From positions 2,827,001 to 2,891,000 of the forward strand of contig NZ_BNBE01000001.1 of assembly GCF_014654895.1 (NCBI RefSeq): a stretch of DNA of 64,000 nt, given 5' to 3'. Position numbers and translations under genes: made by a program. The notes beneath the pieces were generated by a model. The model saw only the letters and a list, made by a program, of their open reading frames with translations, made no database searches and had not been told where the DNA came from. Source of the DNA: Streptomyces filamentosus. GTDB lineage: Bacteria; Actinomycetota; Actinomycetes; Streptomycetales; Streptomycetaceae. Every line of letters begins with the position of its first letter. Position 1 is the first letter of the stretch. Shown here in pieces: positions 1 through 9,442 of the stretch.

Positions 1-133
1 ACTGGTCGAGGCGCACCTCCAGCTCGGAGAGGCGGGCGCGCTCCTCGGGGAGGAGGCCGCCGGTGCGCTGCCGCAGGGCGCGCTCCTCCTCCACCAGCGC
101 GCCGATGTCGTCGAGGATCTGCTCGTTGTCCAT
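1..133 (-). CDS. DUF2630 family small protein (3' end cut by window)
   Basis: Reading leftward from ATG at 133, the 44 visible residues begin MDNEQILDDIGALVEEE and continue with a charged helical stretch, PEERARLSELEVRLDQ. This matches the DUF2630 pattern of about 80 residues rich in Glu/Arg and probably coiled-coil. The function of the family is unknown. The C-terminal half lies outside the window. No membrane segment or signal is visible. Confidence 0.75.
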   Translation of the reverse strand, partial: MDNEQILDDIGALVEEERALRQRTGGLLPEERARLSELEVRLDQ

Positions 134-151
134 GTCTCCCAGCGTGACCGA

Positions 152-1180
152 TCAGCGCCGGTCGTGCAGGTCGAGATCGGCGAGGACGGCCCGGTGGTCG
201 CTGCCCGGCAGCGGCGGGAAGCGGACGGCGGTGGCGGTCAGGTCGGGGCCGGTCAGGACGTGGTCGATCTGCACGTACGGCGGCAGCGGGCCCTCCGCGG
301 GCCAGGTGGGGGTGCGGGAGGCGTCCGTGGTGCGGGCCGCGTCGAGGAGGGGACCGGCGGCGACGACCGAGCGGAAGGCCGCGTGGTCCTGGGAGGCGTT
401 GAAGTCGCCCGCCACCAGCGGGACCTCGTCCGGGGGCCGGGCGGCCACGGCGTCCCTGAGACGGCCCAGTTCGTCCCGCCACAGCCGGACCTGGCCCGGC
501 AGCGGCGGCATCGGGTGGGCGAGCTGGAGCCGCACGGCCCGGCCGGCGATGTCGGCGGTGGCGCCCGGCATGCCCATGGTGGAGGGCACGACGGACCGGT
601 CGCGCAGCGGGAAGGCGCTGAGGAGGACGGAGCCCGCGGAGCCCTCCGCGTCCACGGAGACCCGGTGCGGGAGCAGCCCGGAGAGCGCGGCGGTCAGGGC
701 CCGTCCGCAGGCGGGGTCGCACTCGGAGACGTACAGGAGCTGGGGCCGCTCCCGGCGGGCCAGGGCGATCAGGGAGCCGGTGGCCTGCCCGAACTCGACG
801 TTCGCCGCGACGACCCGGATCCGGGCGAGGGGGGCGCCGTGGGTGACGGCGAGCAGCGGCGTGTACGGGAGGGACGCCCAGGCGGTGACGGTCAGCACCG
901 TCGCCGCGAGGAAGGCCAGGACCCGGTGGCGGGCGGCCCCCGCGAGCAGCAGTCCGAGGCCCGCCGGCACCGTCAGCCAGGGCAGGAAGGAGAGCAGTTG
1001 GGGGAAGGGCGTCACCCCGTCCGTGCCGAGCGCCCGGCAGCCCGCGACGGCCGCCGGGACGACCAGGAGCAGCCCCGCGGCCCAGGCGGACGCGCGGGAG
1101 CGGCGCCCGGGCCGGAGGGCGGGGGGCGGCTGCGGGGAAGAGGGCGTGCGGGGCTGCCCGGCGGGCACGGCTCGGTCCAC
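152..1180 (-). CDS. Endonuclease/exonuclease/phosphatase-family membrane protein
   Basis: The N-terminal third has hydrophobic segments (AAGLLLVVPAAVAG, then two more ending near WASLPY) that should anchor the protein. A C-terminal EEP fold of about 220 residues follows. The EEP motifs are visible: AANVEFG, YVSECD, the catalytic VAGDFNAS, IDHVLTG and the terminal SDHRAV. Such enzymes cut phosphodiester bonds in nucleic acids or lipids; here the catalytic domain is probably outside the membrane. The frame is open upstream to 1258. I chose GTG at 1180 because the earlier residues are low-complexity Pro/Gly, but no clear ribosome site supports it. The substrate is unknown. Confidence 0.8.
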   Translation of the reverse strand: MDRAVPAGQPRTPSSPQPPPALRPGRRSRASAWAAGLLLVVPAAVAGCRALGTDGVTPFPQLLSFLPWLTVPAGLGLLLAGAARHRVLAFLAATVLTVTAWASLPYTPLLAVTHGAPLARIRVVAANVEFGQATGSLIALARRERPQLLYVSECDPACGRALTAALSGLLPHRVSVDAEGSAGSVLLSAFPLRDRSVVPSTMGMPGATADIAGRAVRLQLAHPMPPLPGQVRLWRDELGRLRDAVAARPPDEVPLVAGDFNASQDHAAFRSVVAAGPLLDAARTTDASRTPTWPAEGPLPPYVQIDHVLTGPDLTATAVRFPPLPGSDHRAVLADLDLHDRR

Positions 1181-1263
1181 CCGCCCAGTGTCGCAGGGGG
1201 CGGTGACACCGGGCCCGGGGCCGCGGGGAGGGGAGGGGAGGAGGGGTGGCGGCACCACCCGGC

Positions 1264-1725
1264 TCAGTGCCGCAGGGCCTGTGCGATCTCCGCCGTGGTC
1301 GGCCCGGTCAGCGTCCGGTTGCTGCGCGCCGTACCGGACTTGGAGGCTCCGGCGGGGACGGCGTCGATGGACAGGACGACCGTGTCGAGCAGGTTCCCGC
1401 CGTCGTCCCGGAAGGTGACCATGACCGTGTAGTCGGCGGCCGAGTCCTTCGGGTTGGTGGCGGTGACGGTGGCGACCGTGCGGTCCCCGTCGGCCGAGGT
1501 CGCCCCCGCCCGCACGTCGCCGGTCGCGTTCGCCCCCTCCTTGATCTCGTCCATCTTCTGCTGCGCCGCCGAGGCGACCGCGGCGGTCGCCGAGGACACG
1601 ATGTCCCCGGCGGCCTCCTTGGCGGCGTCGCAGCCGGCGGCCGCGCCCGTCACCGCGAGGGCGAGGAGGGCGGCCCCGGCCGTGCGCCGCAGCCGGCCGG
1701 GGGAACGGCGTGGCCGGTCCCTCAC
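1264..1725 (-). CDS. Small secreted lipoprotein of unknown function
   Basis: The GTG start at 1725 overlaps the stop of the upstream membrane protein as GTGA, so the two are translationally coupled. Residues 1-30 have Arg residues, a hydrophobic core (ALLALAVTGAAAG) and then Cys, a lipoprotein signal. The 153-residue product then has a helical Ala-rich stretch and a C-terminal beta-rich region (VATVTATNPKDSAADYTVMV) resembling FxLYD-type extracellular domains. The role is unknown; extracellular, membrane-anchored location is inferred. Confidence 0.7.
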   Translation of the reverse strand: MRDRPRRSPGRLRRTAGAALLALAVTGAAAGCDAAKEAAGDIVSSATAAVASAAQQKMDEIKEGANATGDVRAGATSADGDRTVATVTATNPKDSAADYTVMVTFRDDGGNLLDTVVLSIDAVPAGASKSGTARSNRTLTGPTTAEIAQALRH

Positions 1726-2186
1726 CGGATCCCGTACCGGTCGGTCGGGCCGTACTCGTCGTCCGTCGCCAGCGCCCAGATCACGAAGATCGAGATGGCC
1801 ATGGAGAAGAGCGCCCACCACGGCTGGTAGGGCAGGAAGAGGAACTGCGCGAGGACGTTCAGGGACGCCAGGCAGATGCCGGCGACCCGGCCCCACTCGG
1901 CGCCCTTCAGGATCCCGAAGCCCGCGATCGCGACGACGATGCCGAGGATCAGGTGGATCCAGCCCCAGGTGGTCAGGTTGAACTTGAAGACGTAGTCGCC
2001 GACGCGGGCGTAGACGTCGTCCTCGGCGATCCCCGCGATGCCCTGGAAGACGTCCATGATGCCCGTGACCAGCATGAGGACACCCGCGAAGAGCGTCCCG
2101 CCGGAGGCCCACGCCTCGGCGGAGCCCGACTTGTGGGAACGGGGCGGTGTGGCCTCCGGACGCGGAGGCGTGCTGTTCTGGCTCAT
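1722..2186 (-). CDS. DUF7144-like four-helix membrane protein
   Basis: This 154-residue protein has a hydrophilic N-terminus of about 25 residues and then four hydrophobic helices (starting near GGTLFAGVLMLVTG, TTWGWIHLILGIVV, VAGICLASLNVLAQ and WALFSMAISIFVIW). The pattern GW.H...G....AG.......WAR matches the DUF7144 group common in Streptomyces. The biochemical role is unknown. It overlaps the following lipoprotein gene by four bases, so the pair is probably one operon. Confidence 0.75.
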   Translation of the reverse strand: MSQNSTPPRPEATPPRSHKSGSAEAWASGGTLFAGVLMLVTGIMDVFQGIAGIAEDDVYARVGDYVFKFNLTTWGWIHLILGIVVAIAGFGILKGAEWGRVAGICLASLNVLAQFLFLPYQPWWALFSMAISIFVIWALATDDEYGPTDRYGIR

Positions 2187-2342
2187 GGCCCCATCGTGGG
2201 ATCATTCGTACGATTTCGTCCTTCGGGCTGAGCCGTACGGGTGAAGGGGGCGGCCCCTCCACCGCTCCACTTGCGGGGCGCCGGGCGCGGGTGTGCCCTG
2301 GAGGGTGCAGCAGCAGGGGGGCGACACGAAGGAGCTCCTGCC

Positions 2343-2747
2343 ATGGCCGCACACGCAGCCGTACCCGCGCGGCGCCCCGCCCGGGTGCACGGCGCCGTCC
2401 TCCCCGCCGTCACCGGCATCGCCTACGGCCTCTACGCCGCGACCGTCTCCCGCCACGGAGGGGCGCTCACCTGGGGGCAGTTCTGGCTCGGCCTCGTCTC
2501 CGCGATCGTCCTCGCGGGCGGGATGTACGCGCTCCGCACCTACGGCCGCACCCTTCCGCGCGAGGCGCGCGCCGCCGCGTGGGGCGTCCTCGCGGGCGGC
2601 GCCGTCGGCTTCCTCTACAGCCTCTCCGGCGCGAGCGTCTTCTCGTCGAGCCTGGTGGGGCTGTTCGTCGCGGCGGGGGTCGGGGCGGGTGCCTTCTACC
2701 TCTTCTACACCCACGAGGACGCGGCGGGCCGCCCCGCCCCTTACTGA
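2343..2747 (+). CDS. Small integral membrane protein
   Basis: The 134-residue product starts at ATG 2343 after a GGAGCT ribosome site. It has four predicted membrane helices (VLPAVTGIAYGLYAA, FWLGLVSAIVLAGGMYAL, AAWGVLAGGAVGFLYSL, SSLVGLFVAAGVGAGAFYLF). I do not recognise the family and no catalytic motif is visible. It stands alone, with about 235 bases to the next gene. The open frame continues upstream of the ATG with non-coding-like composition. Confidence 0.65.
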   Translation: MAAHAAVPARRPARVHGAVLPAVTGIAYGLYAATVSRHGGALTWGQFWLGLVSAIVLAGGMYALRTYGRTLPREARAAAWGVLAGGAVGFLYSLSGASVFSSSLVGLFVAAGVGAGAFYLFYTHEDAAGRPAPY

Positions 2748-2983
2748 CCCGCGCCCCTTGGTCCCGCCCGACGGCGGGTCCGCGCCCGACGGTCGACGGC
2801 ACGCGCGACGCGACGGCGGTGGCGGCGGAGGTGGCCGAGCACTTCGCCCCCTACCTGGGGACGGCCGCCGAGGGATGAGCCCCCGGGCGCGTACGGCCCT
2901 CGGCCCCCAGGACGCCGCCCACGGGCGAGGGCGGGGGCGGTGGGGGAGACTGGGGGGTGCGGGGGGTGGAGGGAGGACGCCCC

Positions 2984-4012
2984 ATGGGGGAGTTCGCCAT
3001 CGAGACGGAGGGCCTCGTCAAGACGTTCGGCGGCAACAGGGCCGTCGACGGCATCGACCTCCGCGTCCCCACCGGCACGGTCTACGGCGTGCTGGGTCCG
3101 AACGGCGCCGGCAAGACGACCGCCGTGAAGGTGCTCGCGACGCTGCTGCGCCCGGACGGGGGCCGGGCCCGGGTGTTCGGGCACGACGTCGTGGCGGAGG
3201 CGGACGCGGTCCGGGGCCGGGTCAGCCTCACGGGACAGTACGCCTCCGTCGACGAGGACCTGACCGGCACGGAGAACCTCGTGCTGCTGGCCCGGCTGCT
3301 GGGCCACGGCCGCCCCGCCGCGCGGGAGCGTTCCGCGCAGCTGCTCGAAGCGTTCGGGCTCGCGGACGCGTCGGACCGGCAGGTGAAGAACTACTCGGGC
3401 GGCATGCGGCGCCGCATCGACATCGCCGCGTCGATCCTCAACACCCCGGACCTGCTCTTCCTCGACGAGCCGACGACCGGCCTCGACCCGCGCAGCCGCA
3501 ACCAGGTCTGGGACATCGTCCGGGCGGTCGTCGCGCAGGGCACCACCGTGCTGCTCACCACCCAGTACCTGGACGAGGCCGACCAGTTGGCCTCCCGGAT
3601 CGCCGTCATCGACCACGGCAGGGTGATCGCGGAGGGCACGAAGGGCGAGCTGAAGGCGTCGGTGGGCTCGGGTTCGGTGCACGTACGGCTCCGGGACGCG
3701 GAGCAGCGCCCGGCGGCCGAACGGGTCCTGGCCGCGGCCCTCGACGCCGCCGTCCAGCCCGACCCCGACCCGGTGGCCCTCACCGTCACCGTCGACGGCC
3801 ACGGCACCGACCTGGGCGCCGCCGAGCAGGCGGCGCGGGCGCTCGCCGCGCTGACCCGCGCCGGGATCACGGTCGACAACTTCGCCCTGGGGCAGCCCAG
3901 CCTGGACGCGGTGTTCCTCGCCCTGACCGACCGGACCCCGGCAGACCGGCCCCCGGCAGACCGCGCCACGGCCGGCCGCGATCCGACCGACCGGAAGGAA
4001 CCCACGGCATGA
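2984..4012 (+). CDS. drrA-like: DrrA-type ABC transporter ATP-binding protein
   Basis: A 342-residue ATPase. It has Walker [10 protein letters not shown] near residue 40, signature YSGGMRRR, Walker [13 protein letters not shown] and a switch position [11 protein letters not shown], where Gln replaces the usual His as in the daunorubicin-resistance DrrA group. The C-terminal ~100 residues match the extra domain of that group. Start ATG 2984 follows GGGAGG. Its stop overlaps the permease start (ATGA), giving a two-gene export operon. The family exports hydrophobic drugs or self-made metabolites; the substrate here cannot be inferred. Confidence 0.92.
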   Translation: MGEFAIETEGLVKTFGGNRAVDGIDLRVPTGTVYGVLGPNGAGKTTAVKVLATLLRPDGGRARVFGHDVVAEADAVRGRVSLTGQYASVDEDLTGTENLVLLARLLGHGRPAARERSAQLLEAFGLADASDRQVKNYSGGMRRRIDIAASILNTPDLLFLDEPTTGLDPRSRNQVWDIVRAVVAQGTTVLLTTQYLDEADQLASRIAVIDHGRVIAEGTKGELKASVGSGSVHVRLRDAEQRPAAERVLAAALDAAVQPDPDPVALTVTVDGHGTDLGAAEQAARALAALTRAGITVDNFALGQPSLDAVFLALTDRTPADRPPADRATAGRDPTDRKEPTA

Positions 4013-4872
4013 GCACCGGAGTGACGTCCGGAAGCGACCTCCGGTCCGACGCCGAGTTCGTCGCGCCACGGGCCGACGAGCTCGCCGCCCTGCTCGTGGG
4101 GCGGGCCCGGCCGCCCCGCCCCGGAGCGCTCTCCGCCTCGCTCACCTTCGGCTGGCGGGCGATGCTGAAGATCAAGCACGTGCCGGAGCAGCTGTTCGAC
4201 GTGACCGCGTTCCCGATCATGATGGTGCTGATGTACACGTACCTCTTCGGGGGCGCGCTGGCCGGTTCGGCCTCGGCGTACATCCAGTTCCTGCTGCCCG
4301 GGATCCTGGTCATGTCCGTCGTGATGATCACGATGTACACGGGCGTCTCCGTCAACACCGACATCGAGAAGGGCGTCTTCGACCGCTTCCGCACGCTGCC
4401 GATCTGGCGGCCGGCGCCGATGGTCGGCTATCTCCTCGGCGACGTCGTGCGCTATCTGATCGCGTCCGCCGTGATGCTCACGGTCGGCGTCGCCATCGGC
4501 TACCGCCCCGGCGGCGGGATCGCGGGCGTGCTGCTCGGGGTGGCGCTGCTGCTGGTCTTCTCGTTCTCGTTCTCGTGGATCTGGACCATGTTCGGCCTGC
4601 TGCTGCGCAGCGAGAAGTCCGTCATGGGCGTCAGCATGATGGTGATCTTCCCGCTCACCTTCCTCTCCAACGTCTTCGTCGACCCGAGGACCATGCCGGG
4701 CTGGCTCCAGGCATTCGTCAACAACAGCCCGGTGACCCACCTGGCGACGGCGGTGCGGGAGTTGATGGCGGGCGGGTGGCCCGCCGCGGACATCGCCTGG
4801 TCGCTGGGCTGGTCGGCGGCGTTCGTGGCGGTCTTCGGGGCGGTGACGATGCGGCTCTACAACCGCAAGTGA
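4009..4872 (+). CDS. drrB-like: ABC-2 type permease, DrrB-like
   Basis: A 287-residue membrane protein with a cytoplasmic N-terminus of about 60 residues followed by six hydrophobic helices, matching the ABC2_membrane fold. It carries the family-typical central stretch [23 protein letters not shown] and a late [13 protein letters not shown]. It is translationally coupled to the ATPase gene through ATGA at 4009-4012 and would form the channel half of the exporter. Its end nearly meets the convergent VOC gene, with three bases between the stops and no visible terminator. Confidence 0.9.
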   Translation: MSTGVTSGSDLRSDAEFVAPRADELAALLVGRARPPRPGALSASLTFGWRAMLKIKHVPEQLFDVTAFPIMMVLMYTYLFGGALAGSASAYIQFLLPGILVMSVVMITMYTGVSVNTDIEKGVFDRFRTLPIWRPAPMVGYLLGDVVRYLIASAVMLTVGVAIGYRPGGGIAGVLLGVALLLVFSFSFSWIWTMFGLLLRSEKSVMGVSMMVIFPLTFLSNVFVDPRTMPGWLQAFVNNSPVTHLATAVRELMAGGWPAADIAWSLGWSAAFVAVFGAVTMRLYNRK

Positions 4873-4875
4873 GGC

Positions 4876-5256
4876 TCACCGCGCCCGGGGCTCCTTCTGC
4901 TGGACCGCCCAGCGGTTGCCGTCCGGATCCGCGAAGTACACGAACGAACCCCAGGGCAGGTCCTCGATCTCCCCCACCTCCACGCCGCGCGCGGTGAGTT
5001 CGGCGTGCGCGCGTCCGATGTCGTCGACGACGACCTGCATGTTGTCGAGCGAGCCGGGGGCCATCTCCGTGATGCCCCTCCCGAAGGCGATCGAGCACGC
5101 CGAGCCGGGCGGGGTCATCTGCACGAAGCGGATCTCCTCGCTGACGGTCACGTCGTGGTCCGCGTGGAAGCCGACCCGCTCGTAGAAGGTCTTGGCCCGG
5201 TCGACGTCGGTGACCGGGACGCCGATCAGTTCGAGTTTGATGTCCATGGTGCCCAT
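4876..5256 (-). CDS. VOC/glyoxalase-fold protein
   Basis: A 126-residue single-domain VOC protein. It starts [21 protein letters not shown] and ends [18 protein letters not shown], the two half-motifs of the betaalphabetabetabeta fold that bind a metal or substrate. A second ATG lies nine bases downstream; I prefer 5256 because GGAGG sits 8 bases upstream of it. Members include glyoxalases, dioxygenases and resistance proteins, so the exact reaction is unknown. Divergent from the MerR-PP2C gene. Confidence 0.85.
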   Translation of the reverse strand: MGTMDIKLELIGVPVTDVDRAKTFYERVGFHADHDVTVSEEIRFVQMTPPGSACSIAFGRGITEMAPGSLDNMQVVVDDIGRAHAELTARGVEVGEIEDLPWGSFVYFADPDGNRWAVQQKEPRAR

Positions 5257-5404
5257 GGGGGAATCCTCCGCCCGCGAGCCGCCGCCCGCACGGCGGAGGA
5301 CGCCCGTACGGGCACCGGTTGACCTTCCCCCGCGGGGAAGGCCCAGCATCGGCGGGGCCGGGCGGAAGGCCCGGCCCGGGGAGCGGAAGGGAAGGCGGAC
5401 GGCC

Positions 5405-6568
5405 ATGACGGACGCGGGGGACGCGGTGGACGCGACGGACGTACGGGTTGCACCGGGCACACCGGGCACGACCCTCACCATCGGGGACTTCGCCCGCGCC
5501 ACCGGCCTCTCCGCGAAGGCGTTGCGCCGCTACGACGAACTGGGCCTGCTGCGGCCCGCCCGCGTCGACCCGTACAACGGCTACCGCCACTACGCCGCCG
5601 CCCAGACCGAACGGGCCCGCCTCATCGCCTGGCTGCGGCGCATCGGCATGCCGCTCGGCGAGATCGGCCGGGTCTGCGCCCTGTACGAGGGGGACGCGGC
5701 GGGCGCGGAAGCCGCCGCCCGCGCGATCCGCGCCTACTGGGTGTCCGTCGAGGCGGACACGGCGGCGCGGCGGGACCTCGCGGACTCCCTGGTCGCCCGA
5801 GTGAAGGGAAACCCCACCGGCATGACGACCACGACGACCACGACCACGACGACGGCCACGGACCGCCCCGCGTACGCGCTGACCGGCGCCACGGCCCTCC
5901 TCGACCCCGGGCTCGTCCGCGCGACCCAGCAGGACGCGGCCCACGCCTCGGAACGGCTCCTCGCCGTCGCGGACGGGTACGGCCCCGAGGGCGGGCGCGC
6001 CGCGCGGGCGGCGATCGGCGCGCTCGCCGCCGTGACGGCCCCGGCGCGGGCCGGCGGCGGGCTCGACGCCCTGGAGGACGGCATGCGCGCCGCCGCCGGC
6101 GCACTCGCGGGCCTCGACGGCTCCGGTACGACGCTCACCGCCGCGCTGCTCGCCGGCGGCCGGCTGGCGCTGCTCCACGTCGGGGACTCGCGGGCCTATC
6201 TGCTGCGGGACGGCCGGACACGGCAGCTGACCAGGGACGACACCGTCGTCCAGGAACTCGTCGACGCGGGCGGGCTCGACCCGGAGGAGGCGGCGGCGCG
6301 GCCGGACCGCGCGCTGCTCCTGAAGGCGCTCGACGGCGGGGGCGCGGTGCCGGTGCCGTCGCTCGCCGTCCACGAGGTGCGTCCCGGGGACCGGCTCCTC
6401 CTCTGCACGGACGGCCTCTCCGCGCTCGTCCCCCCGGCGGACCTCGCCCGCGCGCTCGCCGCCGCGCCGACGCCCGGGGCTGCCGCCGAAGCCCTCCGCG
6501 CCCTCGCCCACGCCCTGGGCGCCCCCGACAACCTCTCCCTCACCACCGCCGAAGTGACCCCCGTCTGA
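5405..6568 (+). CDS. MerR DNA-binding domain fused to a PP2C-type phosphatase domain
   Basis: A 387-residue two-domain protein. Residues ~24-95 are a MerR winged helix ([26 protein letters not shown], then NGYRHY). Residues ~140-155 are a Thr-rich linker. Residues ~160-385 show PP2C motifs in order: a degenerate [34 protein letters not shown] and PDNLSL. The metal-binding Asp residues look intact, so Ser/Thr phosphatase activity is possible. The fusion suggests a regulator whose DNA binding is tied to a phosphorylation signal or that recruits phosphatase activity to DNA. ATG 5405 is preceded by a purine-rich stretch. Confidence 0.85.
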   Translation: MTDAGDAVDATDVRVAPGTPGTTLTIGDFARATGLSAKALRRYDELGLLRPARVDPYNGYRHYAAAQTERARLIAWLRRIGMPLGEIGRVCALYEGDAAGAEAAARAIRAYWVSVEADTAARRDLADSLVARVKGNPTGMTTTTTTTTTTATDRPAYALTGATALLDPGLVRATQQDAAHASERLLAVADGYGPEGGRAARAAIGALAAVTAPARAGGGLDALEDGMRAAAGALAGLDGSGTTLTAALLAGGRLALLHVGDSRAYLLRDGRTRQLTRDDTVVQELVDAGGLDPEEAAARPDRALLLKALDGGGAVPVPSLAVHEVRPGDRLLLCTDGLSALVPPADLARALAAAPTPGAAAEALRALAHALGAPDNLSLTTAEVTPV

Positions 6569-6668
6569 CCGCCCCGGGCTGCGCCCGCCGGCCCTGTGGG
6601 CAGGCGTCCCGCAGGGCGGGACGGGTGGGCACGGGGACGGCGCCCTCTGCCGCGCCCAGGCTTACGCG

Positions 6669-6715
6669 CCTGGACCCGCACCCCGTGCACGAGGCACTTG
6701 GGGTGCGGGTCCAGG
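6669..6715. terminator. Bidirectional hairpin terminator
   Basis: A perfect 16-bp inverted repeat with arms at 6669-6684 and 6700-6715 and a 15-base loop. It lies between the convergent MerR-PP2C and universal stress genes and lacks a T-run, as is usual in high-GC actinobacteria. Confidence 0.8.
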
Positions 6716-6743
6716 CCCGGAAGCGGAGGCACCCGCGAGGGGT

Positions 6744-6803
6744 GCCGTTCCGTCGTGCCCACCCGTTCCGCCCCGGCGCAACGACTGCCCACGACGGAAC
6801 GGC
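6744..6803. repeat. Second inverted repeat in the same intergenic gap
   Basis: Perfect 14-bp arms at 6744-6757 and 6790-6803, separated by 32 bases. With the hairpin at 6669-6715 this makes two stem-loops in the 280-base convergent gap, probably a double terminator. I see no gene in this gap. Confidence 0.6.
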
Positions 6804-6848
6804 GGCGCCCGCGACGAAACGGCGGCGGCCCCGCAGGGGCGGGAGGGC

Positions 6849-7286
6849 CTACTCCGTGGGTTCGCCGCGGACGACGACGACCGGGCAGGGGGCGTGCTGG
6901 GTGACGTTGGAGGAGACGGATCCGAGGACGGCGGCCTTGAAGCCGCTGTAGCCGCGGTCGCCGACGACCAGCAGCTCCGCCCCCTTCGCCTGGTCGACGA
7001 GCGCCTGCGCCGCGTTGCCGCCGACGACCGTCCGGGTGGCGGCGGCGGCCTGTTCGGGGGTGAGGGCCTGTTCGAGGGACTGGTCGAGGATCTGCCGGGC
7101 GAGCCGCTCGGGGTCGAATTCGAGCGGTACGCCGGGCATGAGCGTCGCCCAGGACGCCGGGTACTCCCAGCTGATCACCGCGTGGAGCTCGTCCCCGGTG
7201 AGGGCGGCCTGGCCGGCCGCCCACTTCAGCGCCTTCAGGGACGGTTCCGAGCCGTCCACGCCCACCACGATCCTGCCGCCGGCCAT
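6849..7286 (-). CDS. Universal stress protein (UspA family)
   Basis: A 145-residue single Usp domain. It begins GGRIVVGVDGSEPSLKALKWA and carries the ATP-binding signature G-DR-G-...-G-S in VVGDRGYSGFKAAVLGSVS near residue 108. Proteins with this signature bind ATP and act in dormancy, oxidative or starvation responses in the cytosol. Start ATG 7286. It is monocistronic, facing the double hairpin region. Confidence 0.93.
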   Translation of the reverse strand: MAGGRIVVGVDGSEPSLKALKWAAGQAALTGDELHAVISWEYPASWATLMPGVPLEFDPERLARQILDQSLEQALTPEQAAAATRTVVGGNAAQALVDQAKGAELLVVGDRGYSGFKAAVLGSVSSNVTQHAPCPVVVVRGEPTE

Positions 7287-7346
7287 CGCCGATCTCCGTC
7301 CGTCGTCGGGAAAACTCGAACTTCTCCCGCCAACCTAACAAATCGG

Positions 7347-7976
7347 TCAATCCAGTCGGAGGTCGGCCAACTGCTTCTCGAAGGGGACGATCTCCTCGTC
7401 CTCCTCGGCCCGGCCGGACCCCGCCGCGACGAGCGCCGCGAACTCCTCGCCCGCCCGGGTGATCCGGGCCGGCAGCCCCTCGGTGTACTCGTCGCCGCCG
7501 CTGCCCCAGTCCTCCGAGGCCGCGTAGACGGCGGTCGGGGAGACGAGGGCCCGCAGGTAGGCGAAGAGCGGGCGGAGGGCGTGGTCGAGGACGAGGGAGT
7601 GGCGGGCGGTGCCGCCGGTCGCGCCGAGGAGGACCGGCGTACGGGTGAGGGCCGCCGGGTCGATCAGGTCGAAGAAGGACTTGAACAGGCCGCTGTAGGA
7701 GGCGGTGAAGACGGGGGTCACCGCGATGACGCCGTCCGCGCCGGTCACCCGGTCGATCGTGTCCTGGAGCCGCTCGGAGGGGAAGCCGGTGACGAAGTTG
7801 TTCGCGATGTCGACGGCGAGGTCGCGCAGTTCGACGACCTCGACGTCGACGGCGTACTCCTGCTCGGCCAGCTTGTACCGGGTCGCCTGGAGCAGCCGGT
7901 CGGCGAGCAGCCGGGTGGAGGAGGGGCTGCTGAGTCCGGCCGAGACGGCGACCAGCTTCAACGTGCGCACGGTCAT
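7347..7976 (-). CDS. LLM-partnered FMN reductase, CE1759 family
   Basis: A 209-residue flavodoxin-like NAD(P)H-dependent FMN reductase. It has LVAVSAGLSSPSSTRLLADRL at the N-terminus (the phosphate-binding loop of FMN) and the mid-protein VTPVFTASYSGLFKSFFDL. It follows the LLM oxidoreductase with ATGA overlap at 7973-7976. This matches the known two-gene CE1758/CE1759 arrangement, in which the reductase supplies reduced flavin to the monooxygenase. Confidence 0.9.
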   Translation of the reverse strand: MTVRTLKLVAVSAGLSSPSSTRLLADRLLQATRYKLAEQEYAVDVEVVELRDLAVDIANNFVTGFPSERLQDTIDRVTGADGVIAVTPVFTASYSGLFKSFFDLIDPAALTRTPVLLGATGGTARHSLVLDHALRPLFAYLRALVSPTAVYAASEDWGSGGDEYTEGLPARITRAGEEFAALVAAGSGRAEEDEEIVPFEKQLADLRLD

Positions 7977-9052
7977 GCCTCCTTGGTGGCGGTGACGGCG
8001 GGGTGGAGGGGGGCGGTGGCGGGGACGCCGGCCGGGCGCAGGTTCTCGAACTCCTTGCGGAGGACGGGGACGACCTCCTCGCCGAGGATGTCGAGCTGTT
8101 CCAGGACGGTCTTGAGCGGCAGCCCGGCGTGGTCGACGAGGAAGAGCTGGCGCTGGTAGTCGCCGACGTAGTCGCGGAAGGACAGGGTGCGCTCGATGAC
8201 CTCCTGCGGGGAGCCGACGGTCAGCGGGGTCTGGCTGCTGAACTCCTCCAGGGAGGGGCCGTGGCCGTAGACCGGCGCGTTGTCGAAGTACGGGCGGAAC
8301 TCCCGTACCGCGTCCTGCGAGTTCTTCCGCATGAAGACCTGGCCGCCGAGGCCGACGATGGCCTGCTCCTCGGTGCCGTGGCCGTAGTGCGCGTACCGCT
8401 GGCGGTACAGCCGGACCATCTTCTCGGTGTGCTGCTTGGGCCAGAAGATGTGGTTGGCGAAGAAGCCGTCGCCGTAGTACGCGGCCTGCTCGGCGATCTC
8501 CGGGGAGCGGATGGAGCCGTGCCAGACGAACGGCGGGACGCCGTCGAGCGGGCGCGGGGTGGACGTGAAGCCCTGGAGCGCGCTGCGGAACTTGCCCTCC
8601 CAGTCGACCACGTCCTCCCTCCACAGCTTGTGGAGGAGCGCGTAGTGCTCGATGGCGAGCGGGATGCCCTGGCGGATGTCCTGTCCGAACCACGGGTAGA
8701 CCGGGCCGGTGTTGCCGCGGCCCATCATCAGGTCCACGCGGCCGTCGGCGAGGTGCTGGAGGGTGGCGTAGTCCTCGGCGATCTTCACCGGGTCGTTGGT
8801 GGTGATGAGGGTCGTGGACGTGGAGAGGATCAGGTTCTCCGTGCGGGCCGCGATGTGCCCGAGGAGGGTGGTGGGGGAGGACGGGACGAACGGCGGGTTG
8901 TGGTGCTCGCCGGTCGCGAAGACGTCCAGCCCGACCTCCTCCGCCTTGAGCGCGATGGCGACCGTGTTCTTGATGCGCTCGTGCTCGCTGGGGGTGCGGC
9001 CGGTGGTGGGGTCGGTCGTCACGTCGCCGACGGTGAAGATCCCGAACTGCAT
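7973..9052 (-). CDS. LLM-class flavin-dependent oxidoreductase, CE1758 family
   Basis: A 359-residue bacterial-luciferase-like TIM barrel. It begins MQFGIFTVGDVTTDPTTGRT and contains ATGEHHNPPFVPSSP and DLMMGRGNTGPVYPWFG, typical of this LLM group. It should use reduced FMN or F420 to oxidise an unknown small molecule. GAGAGGTGACC sits just upstream of the ATG. It is the first gene of a two-gene operon with its FMN reductase. Confidence 0.9.
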   Translation of the reverse strand: MQFGIFTVGDVTTDPTTGRTPSEHERIKNTVAIALKAEEVGLDVFATGEHHNPPFVPSSPTTLLGHIAARTENLILSTSTTLITTNDPVKIAEDYATLQHLADGRVDLMMGRGNTGPVYPWFGQDIRQGIPLAIEHYALLHKLWREDVVDWEGKFRSALQGFTSTPRPLDGVPPFVWHGSIRSPEIAEQAAYYGDGFFANHIFWPKQHTEKMVRLYRQRYAHYGHGTEEQAIVGLGGQVFMRKNSQDAVREFRPYFDNAPVYGHGPSLEEFSSQTPLTVGSPQEVIERTLSFRDYVGDYQRQLFLVDHAGLPLKTVLEQLDILGEEVVPVLRKEFENLRPAGVPATAPLHPAVTATKEA

Positions 9053-9080
9053 CGTGGTCACCTCTCGCGTTCCTCGCTGG

Positions 9081-9098
9081 TGGTTGAATCTTAAACCA
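9081..9098. promoter_or_regulatory. Palindrome upstream of the LLM operon (candidate operator)
   Basis: TGGTT (9081-9085) and AACCA (9094-9098) flank an AT-rich centre, 29 bases before the LLM start. Its local AT content stands out from its surroundings. A MarR- or TetR-type binding site is plausible but no regulator is adjacent. Confidence 0.4.
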
Positions 9099-9230
9099 TC
9101 ACGTCCAACGGTGCCACCCGCCCCCGTATTCCGGGCCCCCGCCCGGCCCCCGCGCCCGGCGCTCCGCGCCCGCATTCCGCGCCTCCGCCACCCGGCGTCC
9201 CGCGCCCGCCCGCCCCGTACCCTGGACGCC

Positions 9231-9371
9231 ATGACCGAGAAGACGCACGACAACGAGAGCTGGAAGGAGCGGGGCGTGATGCTCCGCGTCTTCGTGTACG
9301 TCTTCGCCACCCACGCCTTCGCCGGCTTCGTCTGGCTCCTCTTCTACGTGGGGCAGAACGCCCAGAAGTGA
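9231..9371 (+). CDS. DUF6126 small membrane protein
   Basis: A 46-residue protein: a charged N-terminus (TEKTHDNESWKERG) and one transmembrane helix around FVYVFATHAFAGFVWLLFYVG. This matches the DUF6126 micro-membrane proteins of Streptomyces. Function unknown. There is no obvious ribosome site, so translation from a short or absent leader is possible. Confidence 0.75.
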   Translation: MTEKTHDNESWKERGVMLRVFVYVFATHAFAGFVWLLFYVGQNAQK

Positions 9372-9442
9372 ACGGGACCCGCGCGGCCACGTGAGGGCCG
9401 CCACGTGCCGCCCACCTGCGGCCCTCACGTAGAGTCCCGGAC

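Noticed and set aside
2748..2983. Coding-like frame ending HFAPYLGTAAEG before the DrrA gene
   Set aside because: About 30 plausible residues but no start or family; too short to call.
2293..4872. 859-residue rightward frame from 2293
   Set aside because: Its true coding part is only the permease from 4009; the rest is a shadow of the ATPase in another frame.
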